The notes under the pieces were generated by a model. It ran no database searches and was not told the origin of the DNA. It worked only from the letters and a program-made list of their open reading frames with translations. From assembly GCA_041690035.1 (NCBI GenBank), contig JBDNFC010000108.1, positions 1 to 8,259 on the forward strand: a stretch of 8,259 nt of DNA, given 5' to 3'. The stretch's first letter is position 1, and the number at the start of each line of letters is the position of its first letter. The stretch is from CALSPH01 sp041690035. Lineage in GTDB: Bacteria; Bacteroidota; Bacteroidia; NS11-12g; UBA955. This document shows, piece after piece, positions 1-6,330 of the stretch. The position numbers and the translations under genes were made by a program.

Positions 1-281
1 CTTCCATACAAACTTTCGAAAGATTGCCCAATAAAATACAATATGAGCATATTAAATAATAAATGCATGATACCAGCATGAGAAAACATATAGGTAACTA
101 AAGTATATGGCCTAAACATCACAAGTTTTAATTTTGCAGGCAATTGAAATAGGGATTCATTGCCTATGCCCCACATCATAAGCCATGCAAATAGTGTGAA
201 AGCCACATTAATTAATACCAGCCGTGCTACGGCATTATTGTTTTTACCCCATTGGTATCTTATTTTTTGTTCTAGCCCCAT
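1..281 (-). CDS. Rhomboid-family intramembrane serine protease, N-terminal part (cut by the window edge)
   Basis: Reading leftwards from an ATG at 281-279 gives 93 codons with no stop before the window edge, so the 3' end is missing. An in-frame TAA lies two codons upstream, so this is the first possible ATG. A short polar N-terminus is followed by a hydrophobic helix (about residues 19-38). Then comes the typical rhomboid stretch: Arg-Pro at 56-57, TLVTYMFSH at 59-67, and His72-x3-Asn76 in a second membrane helix. In rhomboids such as GlpG the HxxxN pair helps form the oxyanion site. The catalytic GxSG serine and the second histidine would lie in the missing part, so activity cannot be judged. 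Rhomboids cut membrane proteins within or next to their transmembrane segments. No TAnnTTTG box is visible in the 77-base gap upstream, so it may be read through from the small exported-protein gene before it. The family call is confident; the substrate is unknown. Confidence 0.85.
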   Translation of the reverse strand, partial: MGLEQKIRYQWGKNNNAVARLVLINVAFTLFAWLMMWGIGNESLFQLPAKLKLVMFRPYTLVTYMFSHAGIMHLLFNMLILYFIGQSFESLYG

Positions 282-358
282 TGGTTAAATAAACGTATTT
301 TTATTGTTTTTGTTGGTTTGGATTTTGTATTGATTACTAATGTTTTACTTTTTCACGC

Positions 359-718
359 TCAAGAATCGGCAATAACCCATTTGCCACACACCCAATATAA
401 AACAGCGCCACTTAATCCTCTATGCCCATAAACAATGGTTTGACGGCCATTCGTAAAAGTTACTCTTTTAGGTAAATGACGGCTTTTTTTTGTATAAAAT
501 CCAGTATAACTTTCATTTATAATATATGTAATACTGTCTAAAGGACTTTTTAATTCTTTGGAAGCTTTGTCTATTAATCGCTCCATTGTATTGTGGATAG
601 ATTTTTGATTCCTTGAAGAAAAACCAATGCCAACTTGATTGTTAGCAGTTTGGGCTGTTAAGTTTATTTGCCAAATAAAAAATGCCGCAGCCCATAAAAA
701 ATTAAAATACTTGCACAT
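359..718 (-). CDS. Small exported protein of unknown function (119 aa)
   Basis: I do not recognise this protein. The frame is open up to 820, but the ATG at 718 is the better start. It begins a clear signal peptide (one Lys at residue 3, hydrophobic core about 5-20, likely cleavage after the Thr-Ala-Gln-Thr-Ala near residues 21-25). A well-spaced Bacteroidota promoter lies just upstream at 751-781, inside what would be the extended N-terminus. The mature part is about 95 residues: a charged, probably helical stretch (about 38-60) and then a basic, beta-rich C-terminal half with many Tyr, Thr and Gly residues. It ends in a compact hydrophobic run containing Trp109, Cys111 and Trp114. It has no lipoprotein Cys box and no recognisable catalytic motif. 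The stop is TGA at 361-359. Its downstream neighbour on the same strand is the rhomboid protease gene, 77 bases away, so the two may share a transcript. Export to the periplasm is inferred from the signal peptide. Confidence 0.7.
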   Translation of the reverse strand: MCKYFNFLWAAAFFIWQINLTAQTANNQVGIGFSSRNQKSIHNTMERLIDKASKELKSPLDSITYIINESYTGFYTKKSRHLPKRVTFTNGRQTIVYGHRGLSGAVLYWVCGKWVIADS

Positions 719-750
719 ATTTTTTTTTAATTCATTTATTGTTATTTCAA

Positions 751-781
751 CAAAAATACAACTAATAATTTGCAAAAGCAA
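751..781 (-). promoter_or_regulatory. Bacteroidota-type promoter for the small exported-protein gene
   Basis: On the minus strand, TTG (781-779) is followed after 20 bases by TATTTTTG (758-751), which matches the Bacteroidota -33 TTG / -7 TAnnTTTG pattern with normal spacing. Transcription would begin near 744, giving a leader of about 26 bases before the ATG at 718. This placing is the main argument against starting the gene at 820. It is a pattern match in AT-rich DNA and is untested. Confidence 0.6.
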
Positions 782-1169
782 CGCTTTAAGTTGGTTTAAT
801 AAATTTGTGATAGCCGTCACAAGTAGGCATTCTCTTCAATAATCCACGCGTACAGTCATTTTGACCATAAGCATTAATGATTTTAGGAATGCAATTGTTT
901 ATCCTACTTTTGCGTGTTTCGAGCTGTTTGGCATGCAATAAACAAATTATGTAGGCTCGCTATCTGCTAGGTGTAAGTTTTTAAAAAGCTTTTTTTATGG
1001 CTGGTTCTGTAACCAATAATATATGTAACTTTTCAATCATTGGGGCTGCTTTGTTATTTATAGATTCACTTTTTTACTCATTTTTTAGATTTGAAAAATA
1101 AGAACTTGTCAAGTTATTCATTAAATTTTCTAAATGGCTACAAACAGATTAAATAAAAATGTGCCAAAC

Positions 1170-1177
1170 TATTTTTG
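1170..1177 (+). promoter_or_regulatory. Possible -7 box for the methyltransferase-like gene
   Basis: TATTTTTG matches TAnnTTTG and would place the transcription start near 1184, about 50 bases before the ATG at 1233. No TTG lies 17-23 bases upstream, so the match is incomplete and could be chance. Confidence 0.25.
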
Positions 1178-1232
1178 ATAATCTTTTATAATTAAACTGT
1201 TTATTATTGGGCTAATTGGTTTTATTTGCAAT

Positions 1233-1826
1233 ATGATTAAAAAAATATACAAGTTTTTACGTATTTATTTTAGCTGGCTTTGGTATAAAAATAATGGATA
1301 TGGAAATAAAATACCTACAAAGGTGAAAGCATTTATTATTTTAAAATTACATCAAAAAACAAAGTATGGGGTATTTATAGAAACAGGCACTTTTTTAGGC
1401 GATATGATACATGCAATTTATCCCTTTTTTAAAACATTGTATTCTATAGAGTTGTCCCAAAAATTGGCAAAAACAGCACAAAATAATTTTATTCTTCAAA
1501 AGAATATTAAAATTCTTCAAGGCGATAGCACCCTAATATTGCCGCAAGTATTAGCCCAATTGGCAGAACCAGCAATATTTTGGCTCGATGGACATTTTTC
1601 AGGCGCTACCACAGCCAAAGGAAAATTAAATACGCCTATTTTGGCAGAAATAGAAGCCATTGCAATGCACCCAATTAAACAGCATGTCATAGCCATAGAC
1701 GACATTCATCTTTTTAATGGGGAGAATGATTATCCTAAAAAAGAAGATTTTATTGCTTTAATTAAAAACAGTTTTCCTAATCATCAGCAAATTTTTATTG
1801 CCAATATGATGATAATAAAAAATTAG
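1233..1826 (+). CDS. Class I SAM-dependent methyltransferase-like protein (197 aa)
   Basis: The sequence has the order of motifs of a small class I methyltransferase. VFIETGTFLGD (47-57) is the glycine-rich SAM-binding loop, with the first acidic residue at Glu50. SIELS (71-75) carries the acidic residue expected at the end of strand 2. GDST (97-100) and LDGHFSG (118-124) follow, with a Thr-Thr-Ala-Lys-Gly run after them. AIDDIH (154-159) gives a late Asp pair. The LDGH...TTAKG block is typical of a family often annotated only as hypothetical or class I methyltransferase, commonly near polysaccharide or glycosyltransferase genes; this is recollection, not a search result. No glycosyltransferase lies nearby here. 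The N-terminus (1-20) is basic and aromatic and may sit on the membrane, but it is not a clear signal peptide. The gene is AT-rich, stands alone with long non-coding flanks, and converges on the channel gene. Its substrate is unknown; binding of SAM is inferred from the motifs. Confidence 0.7.
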   Translation: MIKKIYKFLRIYFSWLWYKNNGYGNKIPTKVKAFIILKLHQKTKYGVFIETGTFLGDMIHAIYPFFKTLYSIELSQKLAKTAQNNFILQKNIKILQGDSTLILPQVLAQLAEPAIFWLDGHFSGATTAKGKLNTPILAEIEAIAMHPIKQHVIAIDDIHLFNGENDYPKKEDFIALIKNSFPNHQQIFIANMMIIKN

Positions 1827-1988
1827 TTGGTTAAAAATAGATTAGAGTATTTTTATTTATTCATCTCGTCTAAAAAAAGGTGGAATTATAAAATGGTTGT
1901 ATTTAGCTGTTGTTGCAAAAAGGCTGGCGCAATTCTTTTTTAGAATAGGTTAATTAGTCTTTCAACTTAGCAAAAAAAGGCGCTATTT

Positions 1989-2684
1989 TTATTCGTTTGG
2001 CTGATGTGTGTTTGATAAATACCTGCCTACAATCATGGCCACAATAAATGTTAGGTATATTTGACCACTCGCTGCCAAAAGCATGCAAAAAGATTGTGCA
2101 GGCGGGGTGATGGGATAAATATCGCCATAGCCCAATGTGCTTAGTGTCACCATGCTAAAGTAAATAAATTTAGATGGCTCTGTGATGTTCTCTAATTCAA
2201 GATTATACAATGAGCCAGGATGCATATTCTCTATTATCATAAAAATAAAACCTCCACAAATGGCTAAAAGTAAATAAATATTAATAGAGGCAAAAAGCAT
2301 GGATTGTCCAATTTTATCAATATTAAGTATCTTTATAATTAAACGATAACATACAAAAAGATAAAACATCATGTAAAAGAAAAAGCTAAGATAAAAATTG
2401 ATGTTAGCTTCTTTTTCGCTGTACCCAGCATAATTTACAAAATTTACAATTGCACACACAATTATAAACAAGTACAATTCTTTATTAGATCGGTGCACTG
2501 CATAAGCAGATGCAAGCATGGCGATAGATTGCATGATGTTTGCAATTATTTTTTGATAGGTGGTTTCGTAAAAAAAATTGGGTACTGATAATAAACCTAC
2601 TAATGCGCAAAGTAAAAATAAATACCTGCGGGCTAATATCCTATTTACAAATTTAAAATTTCTGTTTATAAATGCATTTACCAT
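1989..2684 (-). CDS. Potassium-channel-family membrane protein (Ion_trans_2 pore, 231 aa)
   Basis: The pore signature is clear: SMVTLSTLGYGDIYP (177-191) contains the potassium selectivity filter TLGYGD (183-188), between membrane helices at about 130-151 and 201-221. Four further hydrophobic helices precede it (about 21-38, 47-64, 70-87 and 97-118), giving a predicted six-helix subunit that would work as a tetramer in the inner membrane. The helix before the linker (97-118) has only one arginine and lacks the regular Arg/Lys spacing of a voltage sensor. Only about ten residues follow the last helix, so there is no RCK or cyclic-nucleotide domain and no visible gating module. The first 20 residues are basic and probably cytoplasmic. 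The start is the ATG at 2684, 87 bases after the dioxygenase gene on the same strand. I see no TAnnTTTG box in that gap, so read-through from the dioxygenase gene is possible. Selectivity for potassium is inferred from the filter. Confidence 0.85.
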   Translation of the reverse strand: MVNAFINRNFKFVNRILARRYLFLLCALVGLLSVPNFFYETTYQKIIANIMQSIAMLASAYAVHRSNKELYLFIIVCAIVNFVNYAGYSEKEANINFYLSFFFYMMFYLFVCYRLIIKILNIDKIGQSMLFASINIYLLLAICGGFIFMIIENMHPGSLYNLELENITEPSKFIYFSMVTLSTLGYGDIYPITPPAQSFCMLLAASGQIYLTFIVAMIVGRYLSNTHQPNE

Positions 2685-2771
2685 TCTTTTTTAGATTTTT
2701 GTTAAGGTGATAGTTTAGTAAAGGCAATATAAAAAAAATTAATTTAACAAGAAAACTTTAATGAAAATCTT

Positions 2772-3902
2772 TTATAAATTTCCCCTTAATGCTTGTTCGC
2801 GCTCTATGCTTTCAAAAAGGGCTTTAAAATTTCCAGCGCCAAAACTTTGCGCCCCTTTTCGCTGAATAATTTCATAAAATACGGTAGGCCTGTCTTCTAC
2901 TGGTTTAGTAAAAATTTGTAATAAATAGCCCTCTTCGTCTCTATCTACTAAAATGCCTAGCTCCTGCAATGGAGTGATGTCTTCATCAATTGGCCCGACA
3001 CGTTCTAATAAATCAGTATAATAAGAAGGAGGGGTTGGCAAAAACTCTACGCCTCTTAATTTTAATTTGCCAACAGTAGCAATAATATCTGCGGTAGCTA
3101 GTGCTATGTGTTGCACACCTTCGCCCTCATAAAAATTAATGTATTCTTCTATCTGTGATTTTTTCTTTCCTGCAGCTGGTTCATTAATAGGGAATTTCAC
3201 ATATCCATTTCCATTGCTCATTACCTTGCTCATTAATGCAGAATATTCGGTATGAATTTGCTTATCGTCAAAAGAGAGAATGTTGGTAAAACCCATCACA
3301 TCTTCATACCATTTTACGACTTCATTCATTCTGCCCCAATCTGTATTGCCTACACAATGATCTATATATAACAGACCTACCTCATCGGTTTTAAAAGTAT
3401 TTAAACGTGCTACAAACCCAGGCATAAAAGGGCCATTATAATTAGTTCTATCTACAAAAAGGTGGACAGTTTCGCCATAAGTATAAATGCCCGCGGTAGT
3501 TACTCTGCCAAACTCATCTGTTTTAGTAATGGGGGCTTGGTAGCTTTTTGCCCCTCTTTTAATGGTTTCTTGATAGGCATATTCGGCATCATCTACTAAT
3601 AGGGCAAGTATTTTCACCCCGTCTCCATGTCTTTTTACATGATTACTTATTTCATGATCAGAAATAAGTGCAGTGGTAAGGATAATACGCACTTTACCTT
3701 GCTGCAAAACATAACTTACCTTATCTCTAACACCTGTTTCTGGCCCTGCATAGGCTACTTCGTTAAATCCAAAGGCGGTTTTGTAAAAATGAGCAGATTG
3801 TTTGGCATTGCCTACATAAAACTCAATATGATCGGTGCCTTTAAGTGGCAAAAAATCAACCTTTTTTTCGGCAAATGCTTTTTCTAATATTTCTGAACTC
3901 AT
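2772..3902 (-). CDS. hppD: 4-hydroxyphenylpyruvate dioxygenase
   Basis: This cytoplasmic non-haem iron enzyme turns 4-hydroxyphenylpyruvate plus oxygen into homogentisate and carbon dioxide, the second step of tyrosine breakdown. At 376 residues it has the usual family length. It contains two glyoxalase/VOC-type halves, with an N-terminal domain starting at KGTDHIEFYV (21-30) and a catalytic C-terminal domain starting near LLYIDHCVGN (177-186). The iron ligands are visible as His182 (DHCVGN), His265 (GVQHIALAT) and Glu344 (FYEIIQR). The family's C-terminal block, FYEIIQRKG followed by FGAGNFKALFESIEREQ, is intact, so the enzyme should be active. The start is ATG at 3902. A -7-like TAAATTTG box lies 29-36 bases upstream. 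No homogentisate dioxygenase or fumarylacetoacetase gene is in the window, so the rest of the pathway must lie elsewhere. The acyl-CoA carboxylase beta gene lies 149 bases upstream on the same strand. Confidence 0.97.
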   Translation of the reverse strand: MSSEILEKAFAEKKVDFLPLKGTDHIEFYVGNAKQSAHFYKTAFGFNEVAYAGPETGVRDKVSYVLQQGKVRIILTTALISDHEISNHVKRHGDGVKILALLVDDAEYAYQETIKRGAKSYQAPITKTDEFGRVTTAGIYTYGETVHLFVDRTNYNGPFMPGFVARLNTFKTDEVGLLYIDHCVGNTDWGRMNEVVKWYEDVMGFTNILSFDDKQIHTEYSALMSKVMSNGNGYVKFPINEPAAGKKKSQIEEYINFYEGEGVQHIALATADIIATVGKLKLRGVEFLPTPPSYYTDLLERVGPIDEDITPLQELGILVDRDEEGYLLQIFTKPVEDRPTVFYEIIQRKGAQSFGAGNFKALFESIEREQALRGNL

Positions 3903-3930
3903 GGTATTTATTTGTATAATATGTGGTTGG

Positions 3931-3938
3931 CAAATTTA
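3931..3938 (-). promoter_or_regulatory. Possible -7 box for hppD
   Basis: On the minus strand this reads TAAATTTG, matching TAnnTTTG, which puts transcription start near 3924 and gives a short leader of about 20 bases. The nearest TTG (3955-3953) is only 14 bases away, shorter than the usual spacing, so the -33 half is doubtful. Confidence 0.35.
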
Positions 3939-4051
3939 TTAAAAATGTTGGACAATTATTTTTCTAATCTTAATTTTTTTCCTTTTAATATTTATGAGAT
4001 TATTGTTTCTTAAAAATTGCTCATTATCTAATAGAAAATTAAAACAATCAG

Positions 4052-5692
4052 CTAGGTTTGCAGCACCCCTGTGCTAAACTTAGGGGTTGGTTGATGATTT
4101 GCCATTTTTATCCCTTCACTTATCACTTTTCTAGTTTCAATTGGGTCTATTACTCCATCTACCCAAAGTCTAGCTGCTGCATAATAAGGCGAAGTTTGTT
4201 TGTCATATCGTTCAGTAATTTTCTTTAATAAATCTCGCTCTATTTGCTCATCAATAACTTCTCCTTTTTTTGCCAAACTTGCTTTTTCTATTTGCAACAA
4301 TACTTTTGCGGCCTGCTCTCCACCCATAACCGCTATTCTGGCGCTTGGCCAAGCAAAGATTAATCGGGGGTCGTAGGCTTTGCCACACATGGCATAATTT
4401 CCTGCTCCGTAGCTATTGCCCACAATAATGGTAAATTTTGGCACTGTGCTATTGCTCATTGCATTCACCATTTTTGCGCCATCTTTAATTATACCACCTT
4501 GCTCAGAGCGCGAGCCTACCATAAAGCCTGTTACATCTTGCAAAAATACCAATGGAATATTTTTTTGATTACAGTTCATAATAAATCGTGCAGCTTTATC
4601 TGCACTATCGCTATATATTACTCCACCAAATTGCATTTCTCCTTTGGCACTTTTTACCAAAGCCCTATTGTTGGCTAAAATGCCCACTGCCCAACCATCT
4701 ATCCTTGCATAGCCACATGTAATGGTTTGTCCAAATGTTTGCTTGTAATGCGCAAAAGACCCTTTGTCTACCAAGCAGTTAAGCAGTTCTTCACTGTGAT
4801 AGGGTTGTGCCCTATTGGCAGGCAAAACTCCATATATATCGGTAATATTGCGCAATGGGGGTATGCTTTCTGTTCTACTAAAACCAGCATCTAAGGGTTT
4901 TCCTAATTTATCCATGATATGCCTTATGTGGTTTAAACAGCTTGCATCATCAGGAAACCTGTCGTCTATTACTCCGCTTATATCTGTTTGGGTTACTGAG
5001 CCGCCCAATAATTCATTTTCTACAGTTTCTCCAATTGCAGCTTTTACTAAATAGCTTCCTGCAAGAAATATGGAGCCTGTTTTGTCTACAATCAAAGCCT
5101 CATCGCTCATAATAGGCAAATATGCACCACCTGCAACACAGCTGCCCATTACTGCTGCAATTTGTGTAATTCCTTTGCTGCTCATAATGGCATTGTTTCT
5201 AAATATACGGCCAAAATGCTCTTTGTCTGCAAATATTTCGTCTTGCATGGGTAAATATACTCCTGCACTATCAACCAAATAAATGATGGGCAAATTGTTT
5301 TCCATTGAAATTTCTTGAGCCCTTAAATTTTTTTTGCCTGTTATGGGAAACCAAGCACCCGCTTTTACGGTGGCGTCATTGGCCACAATTATGCATTGCC
5401 TTTTGCAAACATAGCCAATGCCAACTATAACTCCACCACTTGGACAGCCACCATGTTCCTCATACATTTCATGGGCTGCCAAAGCCCCTATTTCTAACCA
5501 AGGACTATCTTTGTCGCACAGGTATGATACACGTTCACGGGCAAGCATCTTTCCATTTGCTTTCTGTTTTTCTGCTGCTTTTTCTCCTCCACCTTTTACC
5601 ACTGTTTTAAATAAACTTTTTAGTTCATATACCAATTGCTTATTGTGATCCTCGTTTTTATTAAATTCTAATTCTGCTTTACTGATGGACAT
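4052..5692 (-). CDS. Acyl-CoA carboxylase carboxyltransferase (beta) subunit, methylcrotonyl-CoA carboxylase type
   Basis: This subunit moves the carboxyl group from carboxybiotin to an acyl-CoA. The 546-residue length fits the family, with two crotonase-fold carboxyltransferase halves (about 30-285 and 290-530). Landmarks in the first half are the ARERVSYL region (51-58), VANDATVKAG (103-112), LRAQEISMENNLPIIYLVDSAG (123-144) and the oxyanion loop GSCVAGGAY (183-191). The second half has NITGF-like LQDVTGFMVG (384-393), a second oxyanion loop GNSYGAGNY (425-433) and the MGGEQAA motif (456-462). The overall pattern, with DEIFADKEHFGRIF (151-164) and FLAG (209-212), is closer to methylcrotonyl-CoA and related branched-chain carboxylases than to propionyl-CoA carboxylase. 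Methylcrotonyl-CoA carboxylation is a step of leucine breakdown, but substrate cannot be fixed from sequence alone, so I give no symbol. The biotin carboxylase/biotin carrier (alpha) partner is not next to it and must be encoded elsewhere. It begins at ATG 5692 and ends with TAG. Confidence 0.93.
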   Translation of the reverse strand: MSISKAELEFNKNEDHNKQLVYELKSLFKTVVKGGGEKAAEKQKANGKMLARERVSYLCDKDSPWLEIGALAAHEMYEEHGGCPSGGVIVGIGYVCKRQCIIVANDATVKAGAWFPITGKKNLRAQEISMENNLPIIYLVDSAGVYLPMQDEIFADKEHFGRIFRNNAIMSSKGITQIAAVMGSCVAGGAYLPIMSDEALIVDKTGSIFLAGSYLVKAAIGETVENELLGGSVTQTDISGVIDDRFPDDASCLNHIRHIMDKLGKPLDAGFSRTESIPPLRNITDIYGVLPANRAQPYHSEELLNCLVDKGSFAHYKQTFGQTITCGYARIDGWAVGILANNRALVKSAKGEMQFGGVIYSDSADKAARFIMNCNQKNIPLVFLQDVTGFMVGSRSEQGGIIKDGAKMVNAMSNSTVPKFTIIVGNSYGAGNYAMCGKAYDPRLIFAWPSARIAVMGGEQAAKVLLQIEKASLAKKGEVIDEQIERDLLKKITERYDKQTSPYYAAARLWVDGVIDPIETRKVISEGIKMANHQPTPKFSTGVLQT

Positions 5693-5699
5693 AATGCTA

Positions 5700-5707
5700 C
5701 AAAAATA
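5700..5707 (-). promoter_or_regulatory. Possible -7 box directly before the acyl-CoA carboxylase gene
   Basis: On the minus strand this reads TATTTTTG, and its 3' end is only seven bases before the ATG at 5692. If used, transcription would start at or next to the start codon, making an almost leaderless message. No TTG lies at -33 spacing, so the call is weak. The 61-base gap to the SRPBCC gene also allows simple read-through. Confidence 0.25.
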
Positions 5708-5753
5708 TACTTTATTTTATGAAACCCATATTTAAAAATTGCCTTACTCTACA

Positions 5754-6275
5754 TCACCTCTCTTTTTCAGACAATTGCTTGAGTTTGTTGAGTGATAAAT
5801 TAATCTCTTTTCCAATAAATTTATCCATCAATAAGTTCATAAATCTGGTTATGAATGTCCTTTCTCCTTGCAAAGCAAAGCTTATTCTGCTCTTGTCTGA
5901 TTCTATAGGGCTAATAATAAAAATTGCTTTTAACTTTCTTTTATCATTATCTAAGTTTATTTGCATATTAATGTTGTTGGACTTGTTAGTCGCTATAATC
6001 ATGATTTGGTTTTTTTTATGGTCTCTTATCCAATTAATTTTTGTGTTTGCCACATCATCCTTTTCCATAATTAGATGTTCTATTTTAGGGATTTGCCATG
6101 GCATCCAGTTATAATATGTTTTAGGCGAATGAATGTTTAATAAAATAGTTTCTGCATCTTGTGCTATTTCAATACTGCGTTCTACCCTATATCCTCTTGG
6201 TATAAAAGCATTGATAATCATTATTATGCTGATTACAAAGAGTAAAAAAAATACTGTGTTTGTAATGATTCTCAA
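5754..6275 (-). CDS. Membrane-anchored SRPBCC-fold protein (polyketide-cyclase/START-like)
   Basis: No ATG is available before the membrane anchor. The frame could start at TTG 6317 (187 aa), but I chose TTG 6275 (173 aa) because the minus-strand promoter at 6296-6330 would begin transcription near 6289, after 6317. From TTG 6275 the protein begins with a short basic tip, a single transmembrane helix (about 5-24), then FIPRGYRVERSIEI (24-37). That join is typical of Bacteroidota SRPBCC proteins, which start their first strand with a V-x-R-S-I-x-I pattern. TYYNWMPWQ (53-61) matches the usual tryptophan-rich W-x-PW turn after the first helix. The rest alternates strands and ends in a long amphipathic helix (about 141-172). 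The fold binds hydrophobic ligands in other members; here the ligand is unknown. It is divergent from the M23 peptidase gene and lies upstream of the carboxylase gene on the same strand. The family call is by pattern and moderately sure; the start is less sure. Confidence 0.65.
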   Translation of the reverse strand: MRIITNTVFFLLFVISIIMIINAFIPRGYRVERSIEIAQDAETILLNIHSPKTYYNWMPWQIPKIEHLIMEKDDVANTKINWIRDHKKNQIMIIATNKSNNINMQINLDNDKRKLKAIFIISPIESDKSRISFALQGERTFITRFMNLLMDKFIGKEINLSLNKLKQLSEKER

Positions 6276-6292
6276 ATTTGTTATTATCTTTG
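6259..6292 (+). promoter_or_regulatory. Bacteroidota-type promoter for the M23 peptidase gene
   Basis: TTTG (6259-6262), a 22-base spacer and TATCTTTG (6285-6292) match the -33/-7 pattern. Transcription would start near 6299, leaving a leader of about 12 bases before ATG 6311. This rules out the in-frame TTG at 6278 as the start. Confidence 0.65.
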
Positions 6293-6303
6293 AGGCAAAG
6301 ATA
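6285..6303. repeat. Perfect inverted repeat made by two opposed -7 boxes
   Basis: TATCTTTG (6285-6292), the three bases AGG, then CAAAGATA (6296-6303). The two eight-base arms are exact reverse complements and each reads as a TAnnTTTG -7 box on its own strand. The symmetry stops exactly at the ends of the boxes. It may be only two promoter elements facing each other, or also an operator for a dimeric regulator. Confidence 0.85.
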
Positions 6304-6330
6304 TAGAAATATGCCAATGTTTAAATCAAA
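6296..6330 (-). promoter_or_regulatory. Bacteroidota-type promoter for the SRPBCC gene
   Basis: On the minus strand, TTTG (6330-6327), a 23-base spacer and TATCTTTG (6303-6296) match the -33/-7 pattern. The -33 element sits within codons 6-7 of the peptidase gene. Transcription would begin near 6289, about 14 bases before the TTG at 6275. Confidence 0.55.

Larger units (their letters stand above)
719..1232. other. Intergenic stretch of 514 bases without a convincing gene
   Basis: This gap lies between two divergent genes. Besides the promoter at 751-781 and a weak -7 box at 1170-1177, it holds only short open frames. One, 997-1101 on the plus strand (34 codons), has no similarity I can recognise. 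A 12-base palindrome AAAAAGCTTTTT (983-994) and a small inverted repeat TGGTT/AACCA around 1002-1015 are too short to interpret. A second isolated TACTTTTG (905-912) has no -33 partner at a fitting distance. The stretch could be a decayed gene or the scar of an insertion, but nothing in it is recognisable. Confidence 0.5.

Noticed and set aside
719..820. In-frame N-terminal extension of the small exported protein to 820
   Set aside because: It would bury the signal peptide and overlap the promoter at 751-781; the ATG at 718 gives a normal exported protein.
639..842. 67-codon plus-strand open frame
   Set aside because: It lies opposite the signal-peptide end and promoter of the small exported-protein gene, with no domain signal.
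997..1101. 34-codon plus-strand open frame in the long gap
   Set aside because: No promoter, no recognisable family and no conservation evidence; frames of this length are common by chance.
1932..1946. Weak hairpin ATTCT/AGAAT between the convergent methyltransferase and channel genes
   Set aside because: Arms are only five AT-rich pairs, too weak to call a terminator.
3627..3887. 86-codon plus-strand open frame
   Set aside because: It lies opposite hppD, which is certain; no protein-like features of its own.
4815..5648. Several open frames of 70-79 codons on the plus strand
   Set aside because: They are antisense shadows of the well-supported acyl-CoA carboxylase beta gene.
5719..6114. 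131-codon plus-strand open frame
   Set aside because: It lies opposite the SRPBCC gene, has no recognisable domain, and low-complexity hydrophobic content typical of a shadow frame.
6278..6310. In-frame TTG start for the M23 peptidase at 6278
   Set aside because: It lies within the promoter, before the expected transcription start, and puts 11 extra residues before the signal peptide.
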